Shown: piece after piece, positions 37,638 to 45,471 of the stretch
Position numbering within the stretch: position 1 is the first letter of the stretch
Layout: every line of letters begins with the position of its first letter
Source of the DNA: Streptomyces sp. Tue6028
Lineage (GTDB): Bacteria > Actinomycetota > Actinomycetes > Streptomycetales > Streptomycetaceae
Direction of reading: 5' to 3'
DNA: 64,000 nt
Assembly: GCF_002300165.1 (NCBI RefSeq)
Contig: NZ_MLCE01000003.1
Location: forward strand, 1-64,000
The notes under the pieces: generated by a model
Told to the model about the DNA's origin: nothing
Databases searched by the model: none
What the model saw: only the letters and a program-made list of their open reading frames with translations
Program-made: the position numbers and the translations under genes

Positions 37638-38888
37638 CTCCGCGAGCCGCTTCGTCAAGAAGCGCCGCTCGGCGTCGTTCTCCACCAGTTCCAGCGCCTT
37701 GGCGTAGGCGTCCGCGGCCTCGGCGCGGCGGCCCGCACGACGCAGCAGGTCCGCCCTGGTGGCGGGCAGCAGGTGGTAGTCCGCAAGCTCTCCTTGCTCC
37801 TCCAGTTCGGCCACCAGGGCGAGCCCAGCTTCGGGGCCCTCGGCCATGCCCACGGCCACCGCACGGTTGAGCCGGACCACGGCGGACGGCACGAACCGCC
37901 GCAGCTCGCCGTAGAGCGCCGCGATGTCGGCCCAGTCCGTGTCCTCGGCGGTGGCCGCCGTGGTGTGGCAGGCGGCGACGGCGGCCTGGATCTGGTAGGC
38001 ACCCGGACGCCCGCGGCGCAGCGCGGACTCCAGCAGGGCCGCGCCCTCGTCGGCCGCCGCCCGGTCCCAGGCCGACCGGTCCTGGTCCTCCAGCGTCACC
38101 AGGTCGCCCGCCGCGTCGACGCGTGTGTCCCGCCGCGCGTCGTGCAGCAGCAACAGCGCGAGCAGGCCGAGCACTTCGGGTTCGTCGGGCATCAGCCGGG
38201 CCAGTACGCGGGCCAGCCGGATCGCCTCCGCGCAGAGATCCCTGCGCACCAGATCGTCGCCTGCGCCGGCGACGTAGCCCTCGTTGAAGAGGAGGTAGAG
38301 CACGCCGAGGACGCCGGTGATGCGTTCGGGCAGGAGGTGCGCGGGCGGTACGCGGTAGGGGATGCCCGCGTTGCGGATCTTCCGTTTGGCGCGGACCAGC
38401 CGCTGCGCCATCGTCGCCTCGGGCACGAGGAAGGCGCGGGCGATCTCGGGCGTGGTCAGACCCGCGAGGGTGCGCAGGGTCAGCGCCACCCGGGCTTCGA
38501 TGGGCAGCGCCGGGTGGCAGCAGGTGAAGATCAGCCGCAGCCGGTCGTCGCCGACTTCGCTCCCGTCCTCGAACTCCGGGTCGTGGGGCCCGTCGTCGCG
38601 TGCCAGCACGGCCACCTCCCGCAGCTTCCGTGCCCCGGTCGCCTCCCGGCGCAGCACGTCCAGGGCGCGGTGGCGTGCGGTCGTGGTCAGCCAGGCGCCG
38701 GGGCGGCGCGGCACGCCGTCGCGCCGCCACCGGTCGAGGGCCTGGGCGAAGGCGTCCTGGGCGCATTCCTCGGCGAGGTCCCAGTCGCCGGTCACCCGGA
38801 TCAGGGTGGCGACGACCTGGCCCCACTCCTCGCGGAAGGCGTCCGCGACCGCCGTTTCGACGTCTCGCGCCCGCGGGTTCGTGCTCAC
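37623..38888 (-). CDS. ECF42-group RNA polymerase sigma factor
   Basis: 421-aa ECF sigma factor with a long C-terminal extension. Sigma2 region at about 15-85 (WDLAEECAQDAFAQALDRW), sigma4 at about 125-180 (RTLAGLTTPEIARAFLVPEATMAQRLVRAKRKI), then the DUF6596/TPR-like ECF42 extension (VLYLLFNEGY, LCAEAIRLARVLARLMPDEPEVLGLLALLLLHDAR, LLPATRADLLRRAGR). It sits in the usual context: two DGPF/YCII genes precede it with 4-nt overlaps. GTG at 38888 overlaps the YCII stop. The C-terminal domain probably takes the place of an anti-sigma factor. Confidence 0.94.
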   Translation of the reverse strand: MSTNPRARDVETAVADAFREEWGQVVATLIRVTGDWDLAEECAQDAFAQALDRWRRDGVPRRPGAWLTTTARHRALDVLRREATGARKLREVAVLARDDGPHDPEFEDGSEVGDDRLRLIFTCCHPALPIEARVALTLRTLAGLTTPEIARAFLVPEATMAQRLVRAKRKIRNAGIPYRVPPAHLLPERITGVLGVLYLLFNEGYVAGAGDDLVRRDLCAEAIRLARVLARLMPDEPEVLGLLALLLLHDARRDTRVDAAGDLVTLEDQDRSAWDRAAADEGAALLESALRRGRPGAYQIQAAVAACHTTAATAEDTDWADIAALYGELRRFVPSAVVRLNRAVAVGMAEGPEAGLALVAELEEQGELADYHLLPATRADLLRRAGRRAEAADAYAKALELVENDAERRFLTKRLAECRSA

Positions 38889-39226
38889 TCCCAGACCGGC
38901 CGCACTTCGACCGAGCCGCCGTCCAGCGCGGCCGGGTGCCGGGAGGCGAGCGCGATCGCCTCGTCGAGGTCGGCGGCCTCGACGATGTCGAAGCCCGCGA
39001 CGTACTGCTCGGACCGGGTGAACGGCCCGTCGTCGAGCAGCACTTCGTCGCCCCGGACGCGGACGGTGGTGGCGTCGGCGGGCGGTCGCAGGCGCGCGCC
39101 GCTGCGTGGGACGCCGTGCCCGCGCATCTCGTCGGCGTAGGCGGTGAAGCGGGGGTCGCGGGCGGCCTCGGCGGGGCCCTGCGCCTCGCCGTCGACCGGC
39201 GTGCAGGCGAACAGTACGTACTTCAC
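38885..39226 (-). CDS. YCII/DGPF-domain protein
   Basis: 113-aa YCII-related protein. MKYVLFACTPVDGEAQGP opens the ferredoxin-like fold, and the DGPF motif is intact in VLLDDGPFTRSEQYVAGFDIVEAADLDEA. Such proteins are typical partners and targets of ECF42 sigma factors; their chemistry is unknown. GTG at 39226 overlaps the upstream DGPF-SnoaL stop, and its own stop overlaps the sigma GTG. Confidence 0.92.
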   Translation of the reverse strand: MKYVLFACTPVDGEAQGPAEAARDPRFTAYADEMRGHGVPRSGARLRPPADATTVRVRGDEVLLDDGPFTRSEQYVAGFDIVEAADLDEAIALASRHPAALDGGSVEVRPVWE

Positions 39227-39960
39227 GGCCGGTCCTGCGTGACCGGGGAGTCGAACGGGACCGAGGTGTGCTGGTGGACGATCTGCCAGCGGTCGCCGGC
39301 CGCGCGGTAGCCGGTGGTGACGCGGGCGGTGGTGTCCAGCGTGTCGCCGGTGACCAGTTCGGCGCGCATCCGCACGAGGGCGTGGCTGAAGGCGATGCTC
39401 TCGTCGACCCGTACCCGGAAGTCGAGGACCTCGCGCTCCACCGGTCCGGCCAGCGTCGAGAACCAGAGTTCCTCGGCCTTGCGCAGAGCCTCGATCCCGT
39501 GCTGTTCCAGACCGGTCACGGGGTGGAAGACCTCGACGTCCGGCGCGTAGCAGGCCATGGCCCGGTCGAAGTCCCGCTCGCGCGCGGCGGCGGTGAGTTC
39601 CGCGTCGAGCCGCCGGATCTCGCCCTCGGGGTCCTCGTCCTCCCAGAACGCGCGCACCTCCATGGCGCCGATCGTGGCCACGGGGTGCCTGGCGGCGGCC
39701 TGGACCGCCTGCTCCATGGTGTCGCATTCGAGGATGTCGTATCCGGCGACGTACTCCTTGGTCTCGGCGAACGGGCCGTCGGTGCGCAGGACTTCGCCGT
39801 CGCGGACGCGTACGGTGACGGCTTCCGCCGGCTGGCTCAGCCGGTGGCCGTGCCGGCGCACGCCGCGCTCGACGCCCAGTTCCTCCACCCAGGGTTCGAC
39901 GGGTGCCATGTCGGAGGCGTCGGCGGTGTCGTCGCCGCAGACCAGCAGCATGTACTTCAT
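39223..39960 (-). CDS. DGPF/YCII-SnoaL fusion protein
   Basis: 245-aa two-domain protein. Residues 1-110 are a DGPF domain (MKYMLLVCGDD, TDGPFAETKEYVAGYDILECD). Residues about 115-245 are a SnoaL/DUF4440-like domain (RRLDAELTAAARERDFDRAMACYAPDVEVFHP, ending GDRWQIVHQHTSVPFD, as in ketosteroid-isomerase-like proteins). ATG at 39960 follows GGGAGGAACC. First gene of the ECF42 operon. Confidence 0.92.
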   Translation of the reverse strand: MKYMLLVCGDDTADASDMAPVEPWVEELGVERGVRRHGHRLSQPAEAVTVRVRDGEVLRTDGPFAETKEYVAGYDILECDTMEQAVQAAARHPVATIGAMEVRAFWEDEDPEGEIRRLDAELTAAARERDFDRAMACYAPDVEVFHPVTGLEQHGIEALRKAEELWFSTLAGPVEREVLDFRVRVDESIAFSHALVRMRAELVTGDTLDTTARVTTGYRAAGDRWQIVHQHTSVPFDSPVTQDRP

Positions 39961-39996
39961 GGTTCCTCCCGGTGTTCGTGAGCTTCTTGCATCCCA

Positions 39997-40025
39997 CCGA
40001 CGAACGGGAACGCGTCGCATCGACA
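39997..40025 (-). promoter_or_regulatory. ECF42-type promoter for DGPF-SnoaL/YCII/sigma operon
   Basis: TGTCGA (40020-40025), 16 nt, TCGTCGG (39997-40003) on the minus strand, about 37 nt upstream of the first gene; implies autoregulation by the sigma factor. Confidence 0.7.
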
Positions 40026-40127
40026 ACGTCCGCGCGAGAATTTTGCCGACCTTGTGTCGCGGGCCCCGTGCCGGTCCTCTCGCCCGGGCCGCTTCGGCGG
40101 TCCGGGTGTGCACACCGTGCTCGGCGG

Positions 40128-41387
40128 TCACGCCGTGGTGGAGGGTGGTTCGAGCCGCACCGGCAGCTCTCGCACACTGTTGCCCACGAAGCTCGCGTGG
40201 CGGGAGAGTTCGTCCTCTCGGACGGCGAGGTCGAGGCCGGGGAAGCGGGCGAACAGCCGCTCCAGGGCGATGGTCGCCTCCATACGTGCGAGCGGGGCGC
40301 CGAGGCAGTAGTGGGTGCCGTACCCGAGGGAGAGGTGCCGGGCGGCGTCCGCGCGTCCGGGACGGGTGACGTCGAACCGGTCGGCGTCCGGTCCGTGCGC
40401 GTCGCGGTCGCGCCCGGCGGCCGAGTATCCGGCGAGGACCGGGGTGCCCGCGGGGATCACGGTGCCGTCGAGCGTCATGTCCCGCACGGCGTACCGGAAG
40501 GGGAAGTAGCTGACCGGGGCGTCCCAGCGGAGGGTCTCCTCGACGACGTCGGCCCAGCCCGCCTCGCCGCGTGCCACCAAGTTCAGTTGGTCGCGGTGTC
40601 CGCACAACGCCCGTACGGCGTTGGTGATGAGGTTCAGTGTGGTCTCGTGCCCGGCGATGATCATCAGGACCAGGGTGCCGATGAGTTCCTCGTGACCCAG
40701 CCGGTCCCCCTCCTCGTCCCGGGCGGCGATGAGTGCGCTGGTGAGGTCGTCGCCCGGCCGCTGGGCGCGCGCCTCGGCCACCGACGCCAGTACGCCGACC
40801 AGTTCCCGGTTCGCGGCCAGGGCCTGCTCGGGTGCGATGTCGGTGGCGACCACCTGGTTGGAGAGATGGTGCAGCCGGTCCCGGTACTCGGCGTCGACAC
40901 CGAGCAGTTCGCCGATGACTCCCATCGGCAGCGGCAGCGCGAAGTGCCGGCGCAGATCCGCGACTCCCCCACGGTCTCGGGCCGCGCGCTCCAGGTCGTC
41001 GAGCAGTCCTTCCGTCAGCTCCTCGATCCAGGGGCGCATGCGCTCCACACGGCGGGCGGTGAAGGCCTTGCTGACCAGTGACCGCAGCCGCCGGTGGTCG
41101 TCGCCGTCGGCCGTCGTCATCCCCCGCACGGTGGCGAAGGTCATCAGCGGCCACCCGGGGGTGATGCGGCCCTCGCGCAGTGCCGTGAAGTGCCGGGCTC
41201 CCTTGGCGACGTCGGGGTGCGCGAGGAACTCCTTGAGCGCGTCGTGCCCGAGCACCGCCATGCCCTCCACGTCTCCGGGCAGCACGACCGGCGCGACGCC
41301 GCCGCGCGCGAGGAGCCGCGCGTTGTCGGCGTGCGGGCAACCGCCCGCGGGATCCAGGCGATGGGGCGTGCCGGACGAGGTGTCCAC
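40128..41387 (-). CDS. Cytochrome P450 (CYP105/107-type)
   Basis: 419-aa soluble bacterial P450 monooxygenase. I-helix oxygen-activation motif AGHETT (245-250), K-helix EETLR (283-287), and heme loop LGYGTHYCLGAPLAR with ligand Cys361; the usual Phe seven residues before Cys is replaced by Leu. GTG at 41387 follows AAGGAGAATCCG. It lies 76 nt downstream of the alpha/beta hydrolase gene, probably in one MarR-controlled operon. No ferredoxin gene adjacent. Substrate unknown. Confidence 0.95.
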   Translation of the reverse strand: MDTSSGTPHRLDPAGGCPHADNARLLARGGVAPVVLPGDVEGMAVLGHDALKEFLAHPDVAKGARHFTALREGRITPGWPLMTFATVRGMTTADGDDHRRLRSLVSKAFTARRVERMRPWIEELTEGLLDDLERAARDRGGVADLRRHFALPLPMGVIGELLGVDAEYRDRLHHLSNQVVATDIAPEQALAANRELVGVLASVAEARAQRPGDDLTSALIAARDEEGDRLGHEELIGTLVLMIIAGHETTLNLITNAVRALCGHRDQLNLVARGEAGWADVVEETLRWDAPVSYFPFRYAVRDMTLDGTVIPAGTPVLAGYSAAGRDRDAHGPDADRFDVTRPGRADAARHLSLGYGTHYCLGAPLARMEATIALERLFARFPGLDLAVREDELSRHASFVGNSVRELPVRLEPPSTTA

Positions 41388-41463
41388 CGGATTCTCCTTG
41401 TGGGACGTCGAGTTGGAGGCCGTTCGGCGCCGCCGGGGCGGCACGGTCCTCGATTCTGCCTGC

Positions 41464-42294
41464 TCACAGCAGTGCGCGCAGCCGCTCCGCGAAGCCCTGG
41501 GGATGGGTGAGGTTGCCGTTGTGGCCGCCCGGGAAGTGGACGAGCTCCGCGCCGAGCCCGGCCGCCAGTTCTTCCGCGCACCGGTAGTCGAACACGGCCC
41601 GCGGGGTGGTGTGTCCGGCGGCGGGCACGATGCGGACCGGGCCGGCCGCGAGCGCGCGGATCTCGTGCGGGTGGAGCTCGGCCCGGGTCATCGTGGGCGC
41701 GTCGTGCGCGACGAAGAAGGTGAAGTTCGGCTCGCGGGAGGCGTCCAACGGGGCGGTCCTGACGCCCGGTTCGGTCTCCTGCCGGGCGGGGTCGATGCCG
41801 AGGATCTCGCCGATCCTGCGTACTCCGGCGATCCAGCCGTCCCGGCGGAAGACGGTGCACATGTCGTCCAGTTCCCGCTGCGCGCGCAGGCGTTCGTCCT
41901 CGGGCAGCAGGCCCGGTATGGCCGGCTCGTGGGCGACGAGAACGCCGAGTCGGCCGGGATGGCGCTGCGCGAGGCGCAGTCCGATCACGGCGCCCATGCT
42001 GCAGCCGAGCATGCGCGCGGGCTCGTCGGTGAGTTCGGCCAGCAGCCGGTTCACGTCGTCGACGTGCTCGTCGAGCGTGGCTCCGCGGGCCGGATCGTCG
42101 ATGACACTGCGGGACAGCCCCCGGCGGTCGTAGGTCACGACGGTGTAGGTGTCGGTGAGGTGGCCGACCATGGCCTCGCTGCGGTCGGCATCGCCCTCGC
42201 CGCTCTGCGAGACGAGCAACAGCGGCCCCTGGCCGCGCACTTGGTAGTGGAGCGTGGCACCGGGGACCTGAAGCTTTCCGGACGTGGCGTTCAT
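41464..42294 (-). CDS. Alpha/beta hydrolase
   Basis: 276-aa alpha/beta hydrolase. VTYDRRGLSRS, nucleophile Ser in MLGCSMGAVIGLRLAQRHP (G-C-S-M-G elbow), and His in HFPGGHNGNLTHPQGFA. ATG at 42294 follows GGAG; the longer start at 42345 runs into the operator. It is divergent from a MarR gene and first in a likely operon with the P450, so it may process a P450 substrate or a toxic ester. Confidence 0.9.
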   Translation of the reverse strand: MNATSGKLQVPGATLHYQVRGQGPLLLVSQSGEGDADRSEAMVGHLTDTYTVVTYDRRGLSRSVIDDPARGATLDEHVDDVNRLLAELTDEPARMLGCSMGAVIGLRLAQRHPGRLGVLVAHEPAIPGLLPEDERLRAQRELDDMCTVFRRDGWIAGVRRIGEILGIDPARQETEPGVRTAPLDASREPNFTFFVAHDAPTMTRAELHPHEIRALAAGPVRIVPAAGHTTPRAVFDYRCAEELAAGLGAELVHFPGGHNGNLTHPQGFAERLRALL

Positions 42295-42361
42295 GGCGGG
42301 CTCCTGTCGGGGTGGGTGCGTCACCGTTCCGTGGCGCTCCACCAAGCTAATCCATCATTTC

Positions 42362-42408
42362 TGATGCATCAAGAGTGATGAATCTATTTTGATGCATCAC
42401 TCTTGATG
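42362..42408. promoter_or_regulatory. Nested palindromes: hydrolase-P450/MarR operator
   Basis: TGATGCATCA occurs at 42362-42371 and 42390-42399, and CATCAAGAGTGATG (42367-42380) is the exact reverse complement of CATCACTCTTGATG (42395-42408). A further CATCA-N4-TGATG lies just left. Very likely MarR binding sites overlapping both promoters. Confidence 0.8.
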
Positions 42409-42421
42409 TAACCTGACGGTC

Positions 42422-42871
42422 ATGAACGGAGCGGAACTCTTCCTCCTGGGCCGGACCTTGATGAAGATCGGCGAGGAGGCCATCCCCACCGAGGGGGTCG
42501 GCCGACGGTCCACGAGCACCCGGTCCATGCTGATCGTGATGCTCGACGTGTACGCACACCCGGACACGACGGTCGGCGAGGTCGCCGCGCGCACGGGGCT
42601 GCCCCAGAGCGCCGTGTCCGCCTGCGTCGCGCGGCTCAGGGAGGCGGGATCGGTGCTCACGACGACCGACCCCGCCGACCGCCGACGCTCACTGCTGCGG
42701 CAGAACCCGGAGATCACCGGCCGCCGGGCCGAGGTCGCGGCGGCCCCGGTCGACGAGGCGCTCGGCGCCGCGCTCGGCACCGACGACCCCACGGCCGTCG
42801 CGGAGACGGTCGCTCTCCTGGAACAACTGGCGGAACGCCTCTCGCCCAAGGTGCTCGGCCGCCTGCGCTGA
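42422..42871 (+). CDS. MarR-family transcriptional regulator
   Basis: 149-aa MarR-type regulator: TRSMLIVMLDVYAHPDTTVGEVAARTGLPQSAVSACVARLREAGSV with wing TTDPADRRRSLLRQNPE. TAACCT at 42409-42414 places transcription start at or next to the ATG, so it is probably leaderless. It is divergent from the hydrolase-P450 operon and its operators. Confidence 0.9.
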   Translation: MNGAELFLLGRTLMKIGEEAIPTEGVGRRSTSTRSMLIVMLDVYAHPDTTVGEVAARTGLPQSAVSACVARLREAGSVLTTTDPADRRRSLLRQNPEITGRRAEVAAAPVDEALGAALGTDDPTAVAETVALLEQLAERLSPKVLGRLR

Positions 42872-42933
42872 GACGGCGCCCCGGCCCGTGCCCGCAGGCC
42901 ACCGGCTCACCGCCCGCGCCGCAGGCCACCGGC

Positions 42934-43854
42934 TCAACCGACGTCCAGCACCGCCTTGCCCCGCAGCCGCCGGTTGCCCAGCGCGTCCACCGCCTCCGCG
43001 ATCCGGTCCCACGGCCCGCGCCAGCCGACGGGCACCCGCAGCCTGCCCGCCTCCACGAGCCCGAGGAGCCTGGTCAGCTGCGCCCGACGGTCCGTCAGGC
43101 CCGCCCCGTTGTACACCGAGACGACGGTCTTGGGGACCGGGCTGCCCAAGGTCGAACCGACGGGCAGGGACGCCTCGCGGCCGGAGGCCCAGCCGACGCT
43201 CTGGAGCGTGCCGCCCGGCGCCAGCAGTGCGTAGGCCGCGACCAGTTGGTCTCCGCCGACCGTGTCGATCACGACGTCGACCGACTCCTTGACACCCCCG
43301 AGGCCGATCACTACCTCGTGCGCGCCGAGTGCGGCCGGCCCCTCGGCGCTCGCCTGCGAACCGGCGACCGCGATGACGTACGCGCCGGCGAGGGCCGCGA
43401 GCTGCACCGCGAACCCGCCCACACCTCCGGACGCGCCCGTCACCAGGACCCTGCGGCCGAGCAACGGCCCCGCCTGCTCCAGCGCCCGCAGGGCCGTGCC
43501 CGCGGCCACCGGCAAGGTGGCCGCCTCTCCCAGGTCGACGCCCTCGGGTACCTCGGCCACGTCCACGGCGTCCATGGCCCGCAGGGCGCCGAAGCCGCCG
43601 CCCTCGGCGAAGCCCACCACCCGGCTGCCGACGGAGGGTCCGCTTCCGTCCGCGGCGGCCGCCACCACGATCCCGGCCGCGTCGAAGCCGATGACCTCGC
43701 CCGGATCGGCCCGCTCCGCGAAGAACAGTTCGGCGGCGTTCAGGGAGGTGTGCCGGACCTCCACGAGCACCTGTGCGGGACCGGGCACGGGGTCCGGGGC
43801 CTCGCCCAGGCGCAGCCTGGCGGGTGCCGCGGGGTCAACGATCAGTGCGCGCAT
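42934..43854 (-). CDS. Zinc-independent quinone oxidoreductase-like MDR protein
   Basis: 306-aa MDR-family NADPH oxidoreductase. N-terminal MRALIVDPAAPARLRLGEAPDPVPGP, HTSLNAAELFFAER, Rossmann motif VLVTGASGGVGGFAVQLAALAGAYV and C-terminal LRGKAVLDVG. The structural-zinc Cys cluster is absent. ATG at 43854 follows GAAGG. Monocistronic; possible enone or quinone detoxification. Confidence 0.9.
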   Translation of the reverse strand: MRALIVDPAAPARLRLGEAPDPVPGPAQVLVEVRHTSLNAAELFFAERADPGEVIGFDAAGIVVAAAADGSGPSVGSRVVGFAEGGGFGALRAMDAVDVAEVPEGVDLGEAATLPVAAGTALRALEQAGPLLGRRVLVTGASGGVGGFAVQLAALAGAYVIAVAGSQASAEGPAALGAHEVVIGLGGVKESVDVVIDTVGGDQLVAAYALLAPGGTLQSVGWASGREASLPVGSTLGSPVPKTVVSVYNGAGLTDRRAQLTRLLGLVEAGRLRVPVGWRGPWDRIAEAVDALGNRRLRGKAVLDVG

Positions 43855-44253
43855 GAGAGGTACCTTCTCCCGCTGTCGACGACTCGCCGTACACCAACTC
43901 CCGCCGCTCCGGCGTTCTTCCCGCCGAAGCCCGCCCGTACCGGCCCCGCGCACCGCGTCCCGACCGCACCCGCGCAAGGCGTGGTACTCTCCGAAACAGC
44001 ACCCATGTGCGATCCCCTTCGGATCGCCGGTGTCAGTTTCTTCTTCTCCGCTGTCGCGCCCGTCGACGAACGACCGGCCGATCAGCTTCTCGGCACCACC
44101 TCCTGACAGCGGTCACGGACTGTTCCGTGCCGCGGCCCGCGAGGTGATGTTCCCGCCGCGCCGAGGCGCGCCGTCACCGGCCCTCGGCCTTCCTCCGCGG
44201 CCTCTCACCCCTTCCCGCATGTCCCGTGCACCTCGTCCGTGAAAGGACCTCTC
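43855..44253. other. 400-nt region with the long leader of the rho paralogue
   Basis: No full gene. It holds a 7-bp hairpin (GCGATCC-ccttc-GGATCGC, 44009-44027) followed about 8 nt later by a pyrimidine/T-rich stretch at 44036-44050, inside a 33-codon ORF (44005-44106). The layout resembles a transcription attenuator or leader peptide for the downstream rho-like gene. Confidence 0.5.
44005..44106 (+). CDS. Candidate 33-aa leader peptide upstream of rho paralogue
   Basis: ORF beginning MCDPLRIAGVSFFFSAVAPV and ending before TGA at 44104-44106. The attenuator-like hairpin lies within its first ten codons, so ribosome movement could affect it. No strong ribosome site, though a TACTCT box at 43985-43990 could give a short 5' end. 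Low confidence. Confidence 0.3.
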   Translation: MCDPLRIAGVSFFFSAVAPVDERPADQLLGTTS

Positions 44254-45390
44254 ATGACCACCACACTCGAACGCCCCCCTGTGCAGCAGCCCCGGCCGCA
44301 GGCCGTCACCGGTGTCCTCGACATCGACGGCAGCGGGAAGGGGCACCTGCGCGCCAGGGACTGCCTGCCCTCGAACGCCGACCTCCAGGTCTCCCCCGCC
44401 CTGATCAGCCGTCACGGCCTGCGCAGGGGTGACACGATCGAAGGCGTACGCGGCGCGGCCCGCGCGCTCACCGAGGTCGAGCGCGTCAACGGCCGTACGC
44501 CCCAGGAGCTGCGCCGCCGCCCCCACTTCCGCGACCTCACCCCGCTGCACCCGCGCGACCGGCTCCGTCTGGAACACCCGGCGAGCGGCCTGGCCGGACG
44601 CGTCATGGACCTCGTCGCACCGGTCGGCAAGGGCCAGCGCGGCCTGATCGTCGCGCCGCCCAAGACCGGCAAGACCGTGCTGCTCCAGCAGATCGCCGCC
44701 GCGATCGCAGGCAACCATCCCGAATGCCGGCTGATGGTGCTGCTGCTCGACGAACGCCCCGAGGAAGTGACCGACATGCGGCGCTCGGTCCGCGGCGAGG
44801 TCTACGCCTCCACCTTCGACAAGACCCCCAAGCAGCACATCGCGCTCGCCGAACTCGTGATGGAACGCGCCAAGCGGCTGGTCGAGCAGGGCGAGGACGT
44901 CGTCGTCCTGATGGACTCCCTCACCCGGCTGTGCCGGGCGCACAACAACGCCGCCGCCTCCGGCGGCCGCACCCTCAGCGGCGGCGTCGACGCGGCCGCC
45001 GTGCTCGGCCCCAAGCGGTTCTTCGGCGCGGCACGCCTCGCCGAGGAGGGCGGCTCGCTCACCGTCCTCGCCACCGCCCTGGTGGACACCGGCTCGCGCG
45101 CCGACGGCTACTTCTTCGAGGAGCTCAAGAGCACCGGCAACATGGAACTCCGCCTCGACCGCGACCTGGCGTCCCGGCGTGTCTTCCCGGCCGTCGACAT
45201 CACCCCGTCCGGCACCCGCCGCGAGGAACTCCTCGTCCCCGCCGCCGAATTGGCGGCCGTACGCGGCCTGCGTCGTGCCCTGGCCACACGCGACGGCCAG
45301 GCCGGGCTCGAAACCCTCCTGGAGCGGCTGCGCGCCACCCCGGACAACGCGGCCTTCCTGCGGCGGGTCCAGCCCACACTGCCCGCCTGA
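44254..45390 (+). CDS. Second, short transcription termination factor Rho
   Basis: 378-aa Rho paralogue, a hexameric RNA-dependent ATPase that terminates transcription. It has the cold-shock-type RNA-binding domain (about 17-70, GVLDIDGSGKGHLRARDCLPS) and the full ATPase domain: Walker A APPKTGKT (134-141), DERPEEVTDM (166-175), Walker B VVVLMDS (to 222), Q-loop GGVDAAAVLGPKRFFGAAR. It lacks the N-terminal helical domain and the long Arg-rich insertion of housekeeping actinobacterial Rho. Ser293 replaces the Gly equivalent to E. coli G337 (KSTGNMEL for KGTGNMEL), a known bicyclomycin-resistance change. AAAGGACC precedes the ATG. Confidence 0.95.
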   Translation: MTTTLERPPVQQPRPQAVTGVLDIDGSGKGHLRARDCLPSNADLQVSPALISRHGLRRGDTIEGVRGAARALTEVERVNGRTPQELRRRPHFRDLTPLHPRDRLRLEHPASGLAGRVMDLVAPVGKGQRGLIVAPPKTGKTVLLQQIAAAIAGNHPECRLMVLLLDERPEEVTDMRRSVRGEVYASTFDKTPKQHIALAELVMERAKRLVEQGEDVVVLMDSLTRLCRAHNNAAASGGRTLSGGVDAAAVLGPKRFFGAARLAEEGGSLTVLATALVDTGSRADGYFFEELKSTGNMELRLDRDLASRRVFPAVDITPSGTRREELLVPAAELAAVRGLRRALATRDGQAGLETLLERLRATPDNAAFLRRVQPTLPA

Positions 45391-45471
45391 CGTGTGCCAT
45401 CCGGGTACTCGCTGCCGCCGTTCGGGCCTGGCGTCCGGGTCCAGGGCCGCTCGGTTCCTACGTTGATCAGT

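Noticed and set aside
44041..44080. Third ECF42 promoter near CGTCGACGAACG
   Set aside because: The downstream-box-like sequence is present, but no TGTCGA lies 16 nt upstream on the relevant strand.
44254..45390. S266 resistance change in the Rho paralogue
   Set aside because: An initial alignment to the ASGG segment suggested it, but correct numbering places S266 in the conserved LMDS motif, which is unchanged.
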